From positions 620,001 through 684,000 of the forward strand of contig OZ037910.1 in NCBI GenBank assembly GCA_964035575.1: a DNA stretch of 64,000 nt, in the 5' to 3' direction. Under the pieces are notes generated by a model. That model was not told where the DNA came from. It ran no database searches and saw only the letters and a list, made by a program, of their open reading frames with translations. How positions within the stretch are numbered: position 1 is the stretch's first letter; every line of letters starts with the position of its first letter. The position numbers and the translations under genes are program-made. This DNA is from Rhynchopus sp. YZ270_cl-10 (Eukaryota > Euglenozoa > Diplonemea > Diplonemida > Diplonemidae). This document shows, in pieces, positions 1 through 13,400 of this stretch.

Positions 1-3000
1 TGAAGCAGACGCGTTGAAACAGACACGTTGAAACAGACACGTTGAAACAGACACGTTGAAACAGACACGTTGAAACAGACGCGTTGAAACAGACACGTTG
101 AAACAGACACGTTGAAACAGACACGCTGAAACAGACACGTTGAAACAGACACGTTGAAACAGACACGTTGAAACAGACACGCTGAAACAGACGCGTTGAA
201 ACAGATGCGTTGAAGCAGACGCGTTGAAACAGACACGTTGAAACAGACACGCTGAAACAGACACGTTGAAACAGACACGCTGAAGCAGACACGTTGAAAC
301 AGACACGCTGAAACAGACGCGTTGAAACAGACACGTTGAAACAGACACGCTGAAACAGACACGTTGAAACAGACACGCTGAAGCAGACACGTTGAAACAG
401 ACACGCTGAAACAGACGCGTTGAAACAGACACGTTGAAACAGACACGCTGAAACAGACACGTTGAAACAGACACGCTGAAACAGACGCGTTGAAACAGAC
501 ACGTTGAAACAGACACGCTGAAACAGACACGTTGAAACAGACGCGTTGAAACAGACACGTTGAAACAGACACGCTGAAACAGACACGTTGAAACAGACGC
601 GTTGAAACAGACACGTTGAAACAGACACGTTGAAACAGACGCGTTGAAACAGACACGTTGAAACAGACACGCTGAAACAGACACGTTGAAACAGACTCGT
701 TGAAACAGACGCGTTGAAACAGATGCGTTGAAGCAGACACGTTGAAACAGACACGCTGAAACAGACACGTTGAAACAGACACGTTGAAACAGACACGCTG
801 AAACAGACACGTTGAAACAGACACGTTGAAACAGACTCGTTGAAACAGACGCGTTGAAACAGACACGTTGAAACAGACACGTTGAAACAGACACGCTGAA
901 ACAGACACGTTGAAACAGACACGTTGAAACAGACACGTTGAAACAGACACGTTGAAACAGACACGTTGAAACAGACATGCTGAAACAGACACGTTGAAAC
1001 AGACACGTTGAAACAGACACGTTGAAACAGACACGTTGAAACAGACACGTTGAAACAGACACGTTGAAACAGACGCGTTGAAACAGACACGTTGAAACAG
1101 ACACGTTGAAACAGACACGCTGAAACAGACACGTTGAAACAGACACGTTGAAACAGACACGTTGAAACAGACACGTTGAAACAGACACGTTGAAACAGAT
1201 GCGTTGAAACAGACACGTTGAAACAGACACGTTGAAACAGACACGTTGAAACAGACACGCTGAAACAGACACGTTGAAACAGACACGTTGAAACAGACAC
1301 GTTGAAACAGACACGCTGAAACAGACACGTTGAAACAGACACGTTGAAACAGACACGTTGAAACAGACACGCTGAAACAGACACGCTGAAACAGACACGT
1401 TGAAACAGACACGTTGAAACAGATGCGTTGAAACAGACACGTTGAAACAGACACGTTGAAACAGACACGTTGAAACAGACACGCTGAAGCAGACACGTTG
1501 AAACAGACACGCTGAAACAGACACGTTGAAACAGACACGTTGAAACAGACACGTTGAAACAGACACGCTGAAACAGACACGTTGAAACAGACACGTTGAA
1601 ACAGACACGCTGAAACAGACACGTTGAAACAGACACGTTGAAACAGACACGTTGAAACAGATGCGTTGAAACAGACACGTTGAAACAGACACGTTGAAAC
1701 AGACACGCTGAAACAGACACGTTGAAACAGATGCGTTGAAGCAGACGCGTTGAAACAGACACGTTGAAACAGATGCGTTGAAACGGACGCGTTGAAACAG
1801 ACACGTTGAAACCGACACGTTGAAACAGACACGTTGAAACAGACACGTTGAAACAGACGCGTTGAAACAGACACGTTGAAACAGACACGCTGAAACAGAC
1901 ACGTTGAAACAGACTCGTTGAAACAGACGCGTTGAAACAGATGCGTTGAAACGGACGCGTTGAAACAGACACGTTGAAACCGACACGTTGAAACAGACAC
2001 GTTGAAACAGACACGTTGAAACAGACACGCTGAAACAGACACGTTGAAACAGACGCGTTGAAACAGACACGTTGAAACAGACACGCTGAAACAGACACGT
2101 TGAAACAGACTCGTTGAAACAGACACGTTGAAACAGACACGCTGAAACAGACACGTTGAAACAGACTCGTTGAAACAGACGCGTTGAAACAGATGCGTTG
2201 AAGCAGACGCGTTGAAACAGACGCGTTGAAACAGACACGCTGAAACAGACACGTTGAAACAGACGCGTTGAAACAGACACGTTGAAACAGACACGTTGAA
2301 ACAGACACGCTGAAACAGACACGTTGAAACAGACACGTTGAAACAGACACGCTGAAACAGACACGTTGAAACAGACGCGTTGAAACAGACGCGTTGAAAC
2401 AGACACGTTGAAACAGACACGCTGAAACAGACACGTTGAAACAGACTCGTTGAAACAGACACGTTGAAACAGACACGCTGAAACGGACGCGTTGAAACAG
2501 ACACGTTGAAACCGACACGTTGAAACAGACACGTTGAAACAGACACGTTGAAACAGACACGTTGAAACAGACACGCTGAAACAGACACGTTGAAACAGAC
2601 GCGTTGAAACAGACACGTTGAAACAGACACGTTGAAACAGACACGCTGAAACAGACACGTTGAAACAGACACGTTGAAACAGACACGCTGAAACAGACAC
2701 GTTGAAACAGACGCGTTGAAACAGACACGTTGAAACAGACACGTTGAAACAGACACGCTGAAACAGACACGTTGAAACAGACACGTTGAAACAGACACGT
2801 TGAAACAGACACGCTGAAACAGACACGTTGAAACAGATGCGTTGAAACAGACACGTTGAAACAGACACGTTGAAACAGACACGCTGAAGCAGACACGTTG
2901 AAACAGACACGCTGAAACAGACACGTTGAAACAGACACGTTGAAACAGACACGTTGAAACAGACACGCTGAAACAGACACGTTGAAACAGACACGTTGAA

Positions 3001-6000
3001 ACAGACACGTTGAAACAGACACGCTGAAGCAGACACGTTGAAACAGACACGCTGAAACAGACACGTTGAAACAGACACGTTGAAACAGACACGTTGAAAC
3101 AGACACGCTGAAACAGACGCGTTGAAACAGACACGTTGAAACAGACACGCTGAAACAGACGCGTTGAAACAGACACGCTGAAACAGACACGTTGAAACAG
3201 ACTCGTTGAAACAGACGCGTTGAAACAGATGCGTTGAAGCAGACACGTTGAAACAGACACGCTGAAACAGACACGTTGAAACAGACACGTTGAAACAGAC
3301 ACGCTGAAACAGACACGTTGAAACAGACACGTTGAAACAGACACGTTGAAACAGATGCGTTGAAACAGACACGTTGAAACAGACACGTTGAAACAGACAC
3401 GCTGAAACAGACACGTTGAAACAGATGCGTTGAAGCAGACGCGTTGAAACAGACACGTTGAAACAGATGCGTTGAAACGGACGCGTTGAAACAGACACGT
3501 TGAAACCGACACGTTGAAACAGACACGTTGAAACAGACACGTTGAAACAGACACGCTGAAACAGACACGTTGAAACAGACGCGTTGAAACAGACACGTTG
3601 AAACAGACGCGTTGAAACAGACACGTTGAAACAGACACGCTGAAACAGACACGTTGAAACAGACTCGTTGAAACAGACGCGTTGAAACAGATGCGTTGAA
3701 GCAGACGCGTTGAAACAGACGCGTTGAAACAGACACGTTGAAACAGACACGCTGAAACAGACACGTTGAAACAGACTCGTTGAAACAGACGCGTTGAAAC
3801 AGATGCGTTGAAGCAGACGCGTTGAAACAGACGCGTTGAAACAGACACGTTGAAACAGACGCGTTGAAACAGACGCGTTGAAACAGACACGCTGAAACAG
3901 ACACGTTGAAACAGACACGTTGAAACAGACACGCTGAAACAGACACGTTGAAACAGACTCGTTGAAACAGACGCGTTGAAACAGATGCGTTGAAACAGAC
4001 GCGTTCAAACAGACACGCTGAAACAGACACGTTGAAACAGACACGTTGAAACAGATGCGTTGAAACAGACGCGTTGAAGCAGACGCGTTGAAGCAGACGC
4101 GTTGAAACAGACACGTTGAAACAGACACGTTGAAACAGACACGTTGAAACAGATGCGTTGAAACAGACGCGTTGAAACAGACACGTTGAAACAGACACGT
4201 TGAAACAGACACGTTGAAACAGACACGTTGAAACAGACACGCTGAAACAGACGCGTTGAAACAGATGCGTTGAAGCAGACGCGTTGAAGCAGACGCGTTG
4301 AAACAGACACGCTGAAACAGACACGTTGAAACAGACACGTTGAAACAGACACGTTGAAACAGACACGCTGAAACAGACACGTTGAAACAGACACGTTGAA
4401 ACAGACACGTTGAAACAGACACGCTGAAACAGACACGTTGAAACAGACTCGTTGAAACAGACGCGTTGAAACAGATGCGTTGAAGCAGACGCGTTGAAAC
4501 AGACGCGTTGAAACAGACACGCTGAAACAGACACGTTGAAACAGACACGTTGAAACAGACTCGTTGAAACAGACGCGTTGAAACAGACACGTTGAAACAG
4601 ACACGTTGAAACAGACACGCTGAAACAGACACGTTGAAACAGACACGTTGAAACAGACACGTTGAAACAGACACGTTGAAACAGACACGTTGAAACAGAC
4701 ATGCTGAAACAGACACGTTGAAACAGACACGTTGAAACAGACACGTTGAAACAGACACGTTGAAACAGACACGTTGAAACAGACACGTTGAAACAGACAC
4801 GTTGAAACAGACGCGTTGAAACAGACACGTTGAAACAGACACGTTGAAACAGACACGCTGAAACAGACACGTTGAAACAGACACGTTGAAACAGACACGT
4901 TGAAACAGACACGTTGAAACAGACACGTTGAAACAGATGCGTTGAAACAGACACGTTGAAACAGACACGTTGAAACAGACACGTTGAAACAGACACGCTG
5001 AAACAGACACGTTGAAACAGACACGTTGAAACAGACACGTTGAAACAGACACGCTGAAACAGACACGTTGAAACAGACACGTTGAAACAGACACGTTGAA
5101 ACAGACACGCTGAAACAGACACGCTGAAACAGACACGTTGAAACAGACACGTTGAAACAGATGCGTTGAAACAGACACGTTGAAACAGACACGTTGAAAC
5201 AGACACGTTGAAACAGACACGCTGAAGCAGACACGTTGAAACAGACACGCTGAAACAGACACGTTGAAACAGACACGTTGAAACAGACACGTTGAAACAG
5301 ACACGCTGAAACAGACACGTTGAAACAGACACGTTGAAACAGACACGCTGAAACAGACACGTTGAAACAGACACGTTGAAACAGACACGTTGAAACAGAT
5401 GCGTTGAAACAGACACGTTGAAACAGACACGTTGAAACAGACACGCTGAAACAGACACGTTGAAACAGATGCGTTGAAGCAGACGCGTTGAAACAGACAC
5501 GTTGAAACAGATGCGTTGAAACGGACGCGTTGAAACAGACACGTTGAAACCGACACGTTGAAACAGACACGTTGAAACAGACACGTTGAAACAGACGCGT
5601 TGAAACAGACACGTTGAAACAGACACGCTGAAACAGACACGTTGAAACAGACTCGTTGAAACAGACGCGTTGAAACAGATGCGTTGAAACGGACGCGTTG
5701 AAACAGACACGTTGAAACCGACACGTTGAAACAGACACGTTGAAACAGACACGTTGAAACAGACACGCTGAAACAGACACGTTGAAACAGACGCGTTGAA
5801 ACAGACACGTTGAAACAGACGCGTTGAAACAGACACGTTGAAACAGACACGCTGAAACAGACACGTTGAAACAGACTCGTTGAAACAGACACGTTGAAAC
5901 AGACACGCTGAAACAGACACGTTGAAACAGACTCGTTGAAACAGACGCGTTGAAACAGATGCGTTGAAGCAGACGCGTTGAAACAGACGCGTTGAAACAG

Positions 6001-8118
6001 ACACGCTGAAACAGACACGTTGAAACAGACGCGTTGAAACAGACACGTTGAAACAGACACGTTGAAACAGACACGCTGAAACAGACACGTTGAAACAGAC
6101 ACGTTGAAACAGACACGCTGAAACAGACACGTTGAAACAGACGCGTTGAAACAGACGCGTTGAAACAGACACGTTGAAACAGACACGCTGAAACAGACAC
6201 GTTGAAACAGACTCGTTGAAACAGACACGTTGAAACAGACACGCTGAAACGGACGCGTTGAAACAGACACGTTGAAACCGACACGTTGAAACAGACACGT
6301 TGAAACAGACACGTTGAAACAGACACGTTGAAACAGACACGCTGAAACAGACACGTTGAAACAGACGCGTTGAAACAGACACGTTGAAACAGACACGTTG
6401 AAACAGACACGCTGAAACAGACACGTTGAAACAGACACGTTGAAACAGACACGCTGAAACAGACACGTTGAAACAGACGCGTTGAAACAGACACGTTGAA
6501 ACAGACACGTTGAAACAGACACGCTGAAACAGACACGTTGAAACAGACACGTTGAAACAGACACGTTGAAACAGACACGCTGAAACAGACACGTTGAAAC
6601 AGACACGTTGAAACAGATGCGTTGAAACAGACACGTTGAAACAGACACGTTGAAACAGACACGCTGAAGCAGACACGTTGAAACAGACACGCTGAAACAG
6701 ACACGTTGAAACAGACACGTTGAAACAGACACGTTGAAACAGACACGCTGAAACAGACACGTTGAAACAGACACGTTGAAACAGACACGTTGAAACAGAC
6801 ACGCTGAAGCAGACACGTTGAAACAGACACGCTGAAACAGACACGTTGAAACAGACACGTTGAAACAGACACGTTGAAACAGACACGCTGAAACAGACGC
6901 GTTGAAACAGACACGTTGAAACAGACACGCTGAAACAGACGCGTTGAAACAGACACGCTGAAACAGACACGTTGAAACAGACTCGTTGAAACAGACGCGT
7001 TGAAACAGATGCGTTGAAGCAGACACGTTGAAACAGACACGCTGAAACAGACACGTTGAAACAGACACGTTGAAACAGACACGCTGAAACAGACACGTTG
7101 AAACAGACACGTTGAAACAGACACGTTGAAACAGATGCGTTGAAACAGACACGTTGAAACAGACACGTTGAAACAGACACGCTGAAACAGACACGTTGAA
7201 ACAGATGCGTTGAAGCAGACGCGTTGAAACAGACACGTTGAAACAGATGCGTTGAAACGGACGCGTTGAAACAGACACGTTGAAACCGACACGTTGAAAC
7301 AGACACGTTGAAACAGACACGTTGAAACAGACACGCTGAAACAGACACGTTGAAACAGACGCGTTGAAACAGACACGTTGAAACAGACGCGTTGAAACAG
7401 ACACGTTGAAACAGACACGCTGAAACAGACACGTTGAAACAGACTCGTTGAAACAGACGCGTTGAAACAGATGCGTTGAAGCAGACGCGTTGAAACAGAC
7501 GCGTTGAAACAGACACGTTGAAACAGACACGCTGAAACAGACACGTTGAAACAGACTCGTTGAAACAGACGCGTTGAAACAGATGCGTTGAAGCAGACGC
7601 GTTGAAACAGACGCGTTGAAACAGACACGTTGAAACAGACGCGTTGAAACAGACGCGTTGAAACAGACACGCTGAAACAGACACGTTGAAACAGACACGT
7701 TGAAACAGACACGCTGAAACAGACACGTTGAAACAGACTCGTTGAAACAGACGCGTTGAAACAGATGCGTTGAAACAGACGCGTTCAAACAGACACGCTG
7801 AAACAGACACGTTGAAACAGACACGTTGAAACAGATGCGTTGAAACAGACGCGTTGAAGCAGACGCGTTGAAGCAGACGCGTTGAAACAGACACGTTGAA
7901 ACAGACACGTTGAAACAGACACGTTGAAACAGATGCGTTGAAACAGACGCGTTGAAACAGACACGTTGAAACAGACACGTTGAAACAGACACGTTGAAAC
8001 AGACACGTTGAAACAGACACGCTGAAACAGACGCGTTGAAACAGATGCGTTGAAGCAGACGCGTTGAAGCAGACGCGTTGAAACAGACACGTTGAAACAG
8101 ACACGTTGAAACAGACAC
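1..8118. repeat. 14-bp satellite array, block 1
   Basis: About 580 tandem copies of a 14-bp unit (tgaaacagacacgt). Variation is confined to a few positions: acac, acgc, atgc or actc before gt/ct, plus gaagc, cgg and accg variants. The unit contains no stop codon in any frame of the minus strand, and 14 is not a multiple of 3. Very long minus-strand reading frames with a 14-residue period therefore arise automatically and are not genes. Confidence 0.97.
225..8118. repeat. Higher-order repeat of about 3.78 kb within the satellite
   Basis: Rare unit variants recur at fixed distances. The accg variant at 3505 recurs at 7285, and the unique gcgttcaaac variant near 4000 recurs near 7780, both at offset 3780 (270 units). 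Earlier landmarks are offset by 3724 (977/4701), 3738 (1811/5549, 1979/5717) and 3766 (2511/6277). The array is therefore about two copies of a 3.7-3.8 kb block plus a partial third, separated by gains or losses of whole 14-bp units. The left boundary is approximate. Confidence 0.85.
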
Positions 8119-8880
8119 GTTTGTTTCCCTAGGGAGGGTCAAAAAGACCCTCCCGCCAGCTACTTTACACGCCCGCCGGGAGGGTCAAACCCTCCCGGCG
8201 GGAGGGTAAACCCGGCGGGAGGGTCCGGACCCTCCCGCCGGCTTTTTTACCCTCCCGCCGGGTTTTTGACCCTCCCGCCGGGAGGGTCCGGACCCTCCCG
8301 CCGGGTTTTTGACCCTCCCGCCGGGTTTTTTGACCCTCCCGCCGGGTTTTTGGACCCTCCCGCCGGGTTTTTGGACCCTCCCGCCGGGTTTTTTGACCCT
8401 CCCGCCGGGTTTTTTGACTCTCCCGCCGGGTTTTTGGACCCTCCCGCCGGGTTTTTGGACCCTCCCGCCGGGTTTTTGGACCCTCCCGCCGGGTTTTTGG
8501 ACCCTCCCGCCGGGTTTTCGGGGTTTTCGCCTTGTAGCGTCGGTGAGGGCTTTTTTGACCCTCCCGCGCGAAACAAAGCGTCCTACAACCCCCCAGCCAC
8601 CCTCAGGCTCTCCGTTGTGAGGGTCCTTTTCGAAACCACTCCCGCTGGGTTTTTTGCTCTCGGGAGCCCTGTTGGACCCTCGGGGACCCGTGTGGGCCCT
8701 CGGGAGGCCGTGTGGGGCTCGGGCTTCGCCCTCGTTCCCCCACACGTCCTCCCTCGGGCCCACACGGGTCCCCTCGTGGTCCAACAGGGCTCCCTCGAGC
8801 AAAAAACCCAGCGGGAGGGTTTCGAAAATATGACCCTCTCGCCGGGAGCCTTCGGGGACCTGGCGGGAGGGTTGTAAATA
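8119..8880. repeat. GC-rich cassette 1 interrupting the satellite
   Basis: The left part (8119-8580) starts tttgtttc, ends gaaacaaa, and carries about 11 copies of a 21-22 bp word (accctcccgccgggtttttt). The right part (8583-8878) is a large imperfect foldback with arms meeting near 8725. Long proline/glycine-rich frames on both strands are products of the word repeat and are not credible proteins. Confidence 0.9.
8583..8878. repeat. Foldback (inverted repeat) of cassette 1
   Basis: The left arm from 8583 (acaacccccc, then cgaaaccactcccgctgggt and gttggaccct) is mirrored by the right arm ending at about 8878 (cccagcgggagggtttcg, then gggagggttgt). Pairing is near-complete over about 140 bp per arm with a loop of about 12 bp. 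It looks like a foldback element or MITE; no target duplication could be assigned. Confidence 0.8.
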
Positions 8881-8884
8881 CTCA

Positions 8885-10506
8885 TGAAACAGACACGTTG
8901 AAACAGACACGCTGAAACAGACACGTTGAAACAGACACGCTGAAACAGACGCGTTAAAACAGACGCGTTGAAACAGACACGCTGAAACAGACGCGTTAAA
9001 ACAGACGCGTTGAAACGGACGCGTTGAAACGGACGCGTTGAAACCGGTGCGTTGAAACCGGTGCGTTGAAACGGACGCGTTGAAACAGATGCGTTGAAAC
9101 AGACACGTTGAAACAGACACGTTGAAACAGATGCGTTGAAACAGACGCGTTGAAATAGACACGTTGAAACAGACACGTTGAAACAGACACGTTGAAACAG
9201 ACACGTTGAAACAGACACGTTGAAACAGACACGTTGAAACAGACACGCTGAAACAGACACGTTGAAACAGACACGTTGAAACAGACACGTTGAAACAGAC
9301 ACGTTGAAACAGACACGTTGAAACAGACACGTTGAAACAGACGCGTTGAAACAGACACGTTGAAACAGACACGTTGAAACAGACACGCTGAAACAGACAC
9401 GTTGAAACAGACACGTTGAAACAGACACGTTGAAACAGATGCGTTGAAGCAGACGCGTTGAAACAGACACGTTGAAACAGACACGCTGAAACAGACGCGT
9501 TGAAACAGACACGTTGAAACAGATGCGTTGAAACGGACGCGTTGAAACAGACACGTTGAAACCGACACGTTGAAACAGACACGTTGAAACAGACACGTTG
9601 AAACAGACGCGTTGAAACAGACACGTTGAAACAGACACGTTGAAACAGACACGCTGAAACAGACACGCTGAAACAGTCGCGTTGAAACAGACGCGTTGAA
9701 ACAGACACGTTGAAACAGACACGTTGAAACAGACACGCTGAAACAGACGCGTTGAAACAGATGCGTTGAAGCAGACGCGTTGAAACAGACGCGTTGAAAC
9801 AGACGCGTTGAAACAGACACGTTGAAACAGACACGTTGAAACAGACACGTTGAAACAGACACGTTGAAACAGACACGTTGAAACAGACACGCTGAAACAG
9901 ACGCGTTGAAACAGACACGCTGAAACAGACGCGTTGAAACAGACACGCTGAAACAGATGCGTTGAAACAGACACGTTGAAACAGACACGCTGAAACAGAC
10001 GCGTTGAAACAGACACGTTGAAACAGACACGTTGAAACAGACACGCTGAAACAGACACGTTGAAACAGACACGTTGAAACAGACATGCTGAAACAGACAC
10101 GTTGAAACAGACACGTTGAAACAGACACGTTGAAACAGACACGTTGAAACAGACGCGTTGAAACAGACACGTTGAAACAGACACGTTGAAACAGACACGC
10201 TGAAACAGACACGTTGAAACAGACACGTTGAAACAGACACGTTGAAACAGACACGTTGAAACAGACACGTTGAAACAGACACGTTGAAACAGACACGTTG
10301 AAACAGACACGTTGAAACAGATGCGTTGAAACAGACGCGTTGAAACAGACACGTTGAAACAGACACGTTGAAACAGACACGTTGAAACAGACACGTTGAA
10401 ACAGACACGCTGAAACAGACGCGTTGAAACAGATGCGTTGAAGCAGACGCGTTGAAGCAGACGCGTTGAAACAGACACGTTGAAACAGACACGTTGAAAC
10501 AGACAC
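8885..10506. repeat. 14-bp satellite array, block 2
   Basis: Same 14-bp satellite as block 1. The first 200 bp is enriched in cggacgcg, ccggtgcg and ttaaaac variants. The right end (10430-10506) matches the right end of block 1 (8040-8118), so satellite and cassette were duplicated together. Confidence 0.95.
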
Positions 10507-11226
10507 GTTTGTTTCCCTAGGGAGGGTCAAAAAGACCCTCCCGCCAGCTACTTTACACGCCCGCCGGGAGGGTCAAACCCTCCCGGCGGGAGGGTAAACC
10601 CGGCGGGAGGGTCCGGACCCTCCCGCCGGCTTTTTTACCCTCCCGCCGGGTTTTTGACCCTCCCGCCGGGAGGGTCCGGACCCTCCCGCCGGGTTTTTGA
10701 CCCTCCCGCCGGGTTTTTTGACCCTCCCGCCGGGTTTTTTGACCCTCCCGCCGGGTTTTTTGACCCTCCCGCCGGGTTTTTGGACCCTCCCGCCGGGTTT
10801 TTTGACCCTCCCGCCGGGTTTTTGGACCCTCCCGCCGGGTTTTTGGACCCTCCCGCCGGGTTTTCGGGGTTTTCGCCTTGTAGCGTCGGTGAGGGCTTTT
10901 TTGACCCTCCCGCGCGAAACAAAGCGTCCTACAACCCCCCAGCCACCCTCAGGCTCTCCGTTGTGAGGGTCCTTTTCGAAACCACTCCCGCTGGGTTTTT
11001 TGCTCTCGGGAGCCCTGTTGGACCCTCGGGGACCCGTGTGGGCCCTCGGGAGGCCGTGTGGGGCTCGGGCTTCGCCCTCGTTCCCCCACACGTCCTCCCT
11101 CGGGCCCACACGGGTCCCCTCGTGGTCCAACAGGGCTCCCTCGAGCAAAAAACCCAGCGGGAGGGTTTCGAAAATATGACCCTCCCGCCGGGAGCCTTCG
11201 GGGACCTGGCGGGAGGGTTGTAAATA
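10507..11226. repeat. GC-rich cassette 2
   Basis: Near-identical copy of the 8119-8880 cassette. The left edge is offset by 2388 bp and the right edge by 2346 bp, so this copy lacks 42 bp, two of the 21-bp words. Its foldback occupies about 10929-11224. The same satellite junctions occur on both sides, which shows duplication by recombination within the array rather than independent insertion. Confidence 0.92.
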
Positions 11227-11230
11227 CTCA

Positions 11231-12584
11231 TGAAACAGACACGTTGAAACAGACACGCTGAAACAGACACGTTGAAACAGACACGCTGAAACAGACGCGT
11301 TGAAACAGATGCGTTGAAGCAGACGCGTTAAAACAGACGCGTTGAAACAGACACGTTGAAACAGACACGTTGAAACAGACACGCTGAAACAGACGCGTTG
11401 AAACAGACGCGTTGAAACAGACGCGTTGAAACAGACACGTTGAAATAGACACGTTGAAACAGACGCGTTGAAACAGACGCGTTGAAACGGACGCGTTGAA
11501 ACGGACGCGTTGAAACGGACGCGTTGAAACGGACGCGTTGAAACAGACACGTTGAAACAGACGCGTTGAAACAGACGCGTTGAAACAGACGCGTTGAAAC
11601 AGACACGTTGAAACAGACACGCTGAAACAGACACGCTGAAACAGACGCGTTGAAACAGACACGCTGAAACAGACACGTTGAAACAGACACGTTGAAACAG
11701 ACGCGTTGAAACAGACACGTTGAAACAGACGCGTTGAAACAGACACGTTGAAACAGACGCGTTGAAACAGACACGTTGAAACAGACTCGTTGAAACAGAC
11801 ACGTTGAAACAGACACGTTGAAACAGACGCGTTGAAACGGATGTGTTGAAGCAGACGCGTTGAAACAGACACGTTGAAACAGACGCGTTGAAACAGACAC
11901 GTTGAAACAGACACGCTGAAACAGACACGTTGAAACAGACACGCTGAAACAGACACGTTGAAACAGACACGCTGAAACAGACACGTTGAAACAGACACGC
12001 TGAAACAGACACGTTGAAACAGACACGCTGAAACAGACACGTTGAAACAGACGCGTTGAAACAGACACGCTGAAACAGACAAGTTGAAACAGACACGCTG
12101 AAACAGACGCGTTGAAACAGACGCGTTGAAACAGACGCGTTGAAACAGACGCGTTGAAATAGACACGCTGAAACAGACACGTTGAAACAGACACGCTGAA
12201 ACAGACACGTTGAAACAGACACGTTGAAACAGACACGCTGAAACAGACACGCTGAAACAGATGCGTTGAAACAGACACGCTGAAACAGACACGCTGAAAC
12301 AGATGCGTTGAAACAGACACGTTGAAACAGACACGCTGAAACAGACACGTTGAAACAGACACGTTGAAACAGACACGCTGAAACAGACACGCTGAAACAG
12401 ATGCGTTGAAACAGACACGTTGAAACAGACACGCTGAAACAGACACGTTGAAACAGACGCGTTAAAACAGACACGTTGAAACAGACACGTTGAAACAGAC
12501 ACGTTGAAACAGACACGTTGAAACAGACACGTTGAAACAGACACGTTGAAACAGACGCGTTAAAACAGACACGTTGAAACAGAC
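11231..12584. repeat. 14-bp satellite array, block 3
   Basis: Third block of the same satellite. It ends abruptly at about 12584, where gtcgac palindromes begin. Runs of cggacgcg units lie at 11480-11540 and ttaaaac variants near 12463 and 12560. Confidence 0.95.
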
Positions 12585-12900
12585 GAAGTCGACCTGTCGA
12601 CCAAAAAAAAAATTTTTTTTTCCGGTGACATCTGACGAACTTTTTTTTTTTTTTTCCTGAGGAATGGTTATTTCCCTCCCTCCCGCCAAAGCCCGAGGGA
12701 CCCTTGAGGGAGGTCAGGGATCGCCGAGGGCCGAAGGCCCGAGGGAAGCCCTCACCTCCCGAAAGGAGTCCCGAGGGCCAAGGGAGGGTGGGATCAAGGC
12801 GACCACTCGACCACGTGGTCGACCATTTTGGCGTGGTCGACCACGTGGTCGACCATGAAAAAAAAAAAATTTTTTTTTTGTCCAAAAAAAAAACACTTTT
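12585..12900. repeat. gtcgac-word element end with A/T tracts
   Basis: Holds gtcgacc/ggtcgac words at 12588-12601 and 12812-12856, each next to an A-run/T-run block. Between them is a GC-rich stretch of cccgaggg words. The segment from about 12798 (caaggcgaccactcgaccac) is the reverse complement of the end at 22905-22937, so both are ends of one family. No gene is visible. Confidence 0.7.
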
Positions 12901-12924
12901 TTTTTTTTTTTTTTTTAACCTGAA

Positions 12925-13085
12925 ACAGTTATTTATTCTACCCCCGGGGACTCACTTTATCTCCCCCGAGGGAGCCAATATTTCCCCGAGGGCCCGTAGG
13001 GCCCGAGGGGAAATATTGGCTCCCGAGGGGAGATATGTGAGTCCCCGGGGGTAAATATGTAATTTTATACCCCGTAGGGTATACT
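12925..13085. repeat. Long GC-rich palindrome
   Basis: The left arm from about 12937 (tacccccggggactcacttt) pairs with the right arm ending at about 13055 (gtgagtccccgggggta), centred near 12995. A second short palindrome (taccccgtagggta) follows. It could form a hairpin of about 60 bp per arm. Function unknown. Confidence 0.8.
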
Positions 13086-13204
13086 TTTGCCCTCCCGATG
13101 GTCAAAAATGCAAAATTTTTCGTTTTTTGGCATTTTTGGGCCCATATAGGTACCTAGAAGTGGGTTTTTTTCACCTTAGGCCCAAAACTAAAAAAAAAAA
13201 AAAA

Positions 13205-13400
13205 ATTCCACTTTATCTCCCTGAAGGTCACTTTATCTCCCTGAAGCTTTTACTTTATCTCCCTGAAGGTCACTTTATCTCCCTGAAGGTCACTTTATCT
13301 CCCTGAAGGTCACTTTATCTCCCTGAAGCTCACTTTATCTCCCTAGGGAGATAAAGTGGACCTTCAGGGAGATAAAGTGACCTTCAGGGAGATAAAGTGC
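13205..13400. repeat. 20-bp direct repeats followed by their inverted copies
   Basis: Seven or so copies of actttatctccctgaaggtc in direct orientation run to a centre at about 13345 (tccctaggga). Two to three copies of the reverse complement follow to 13400. This is another foldback made of a short word. Confidence 0.85.

Noticed and set aside
1-8118. CRISPR-like array
   Set aside because: There are no spacers; units are contiguous and vary only by point changes, and the genome is eukaryotic.
8266-11261. Pro/Gly-rich open frames on both strands of the GC-rich cassettes
   Set aside because: Products of a 21-bp word repeat and a foldback; frames shift with word number and show no domain.
1-12584. 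Telomeric repeat
   Set aside because: The 14-bp unit is not of known telomere type, and the array is interrupted by cassettes and followed by unique DNA.
4005-12885. Very long minus-strand open frames with a 14-residue period rich in Cys, Phe, Ser and Val
   Set aside because: They follow automatically from a stop-free 14-bp unit; overlapping frames in the other registers are equally open and no start context or non-repeat domain supports them.
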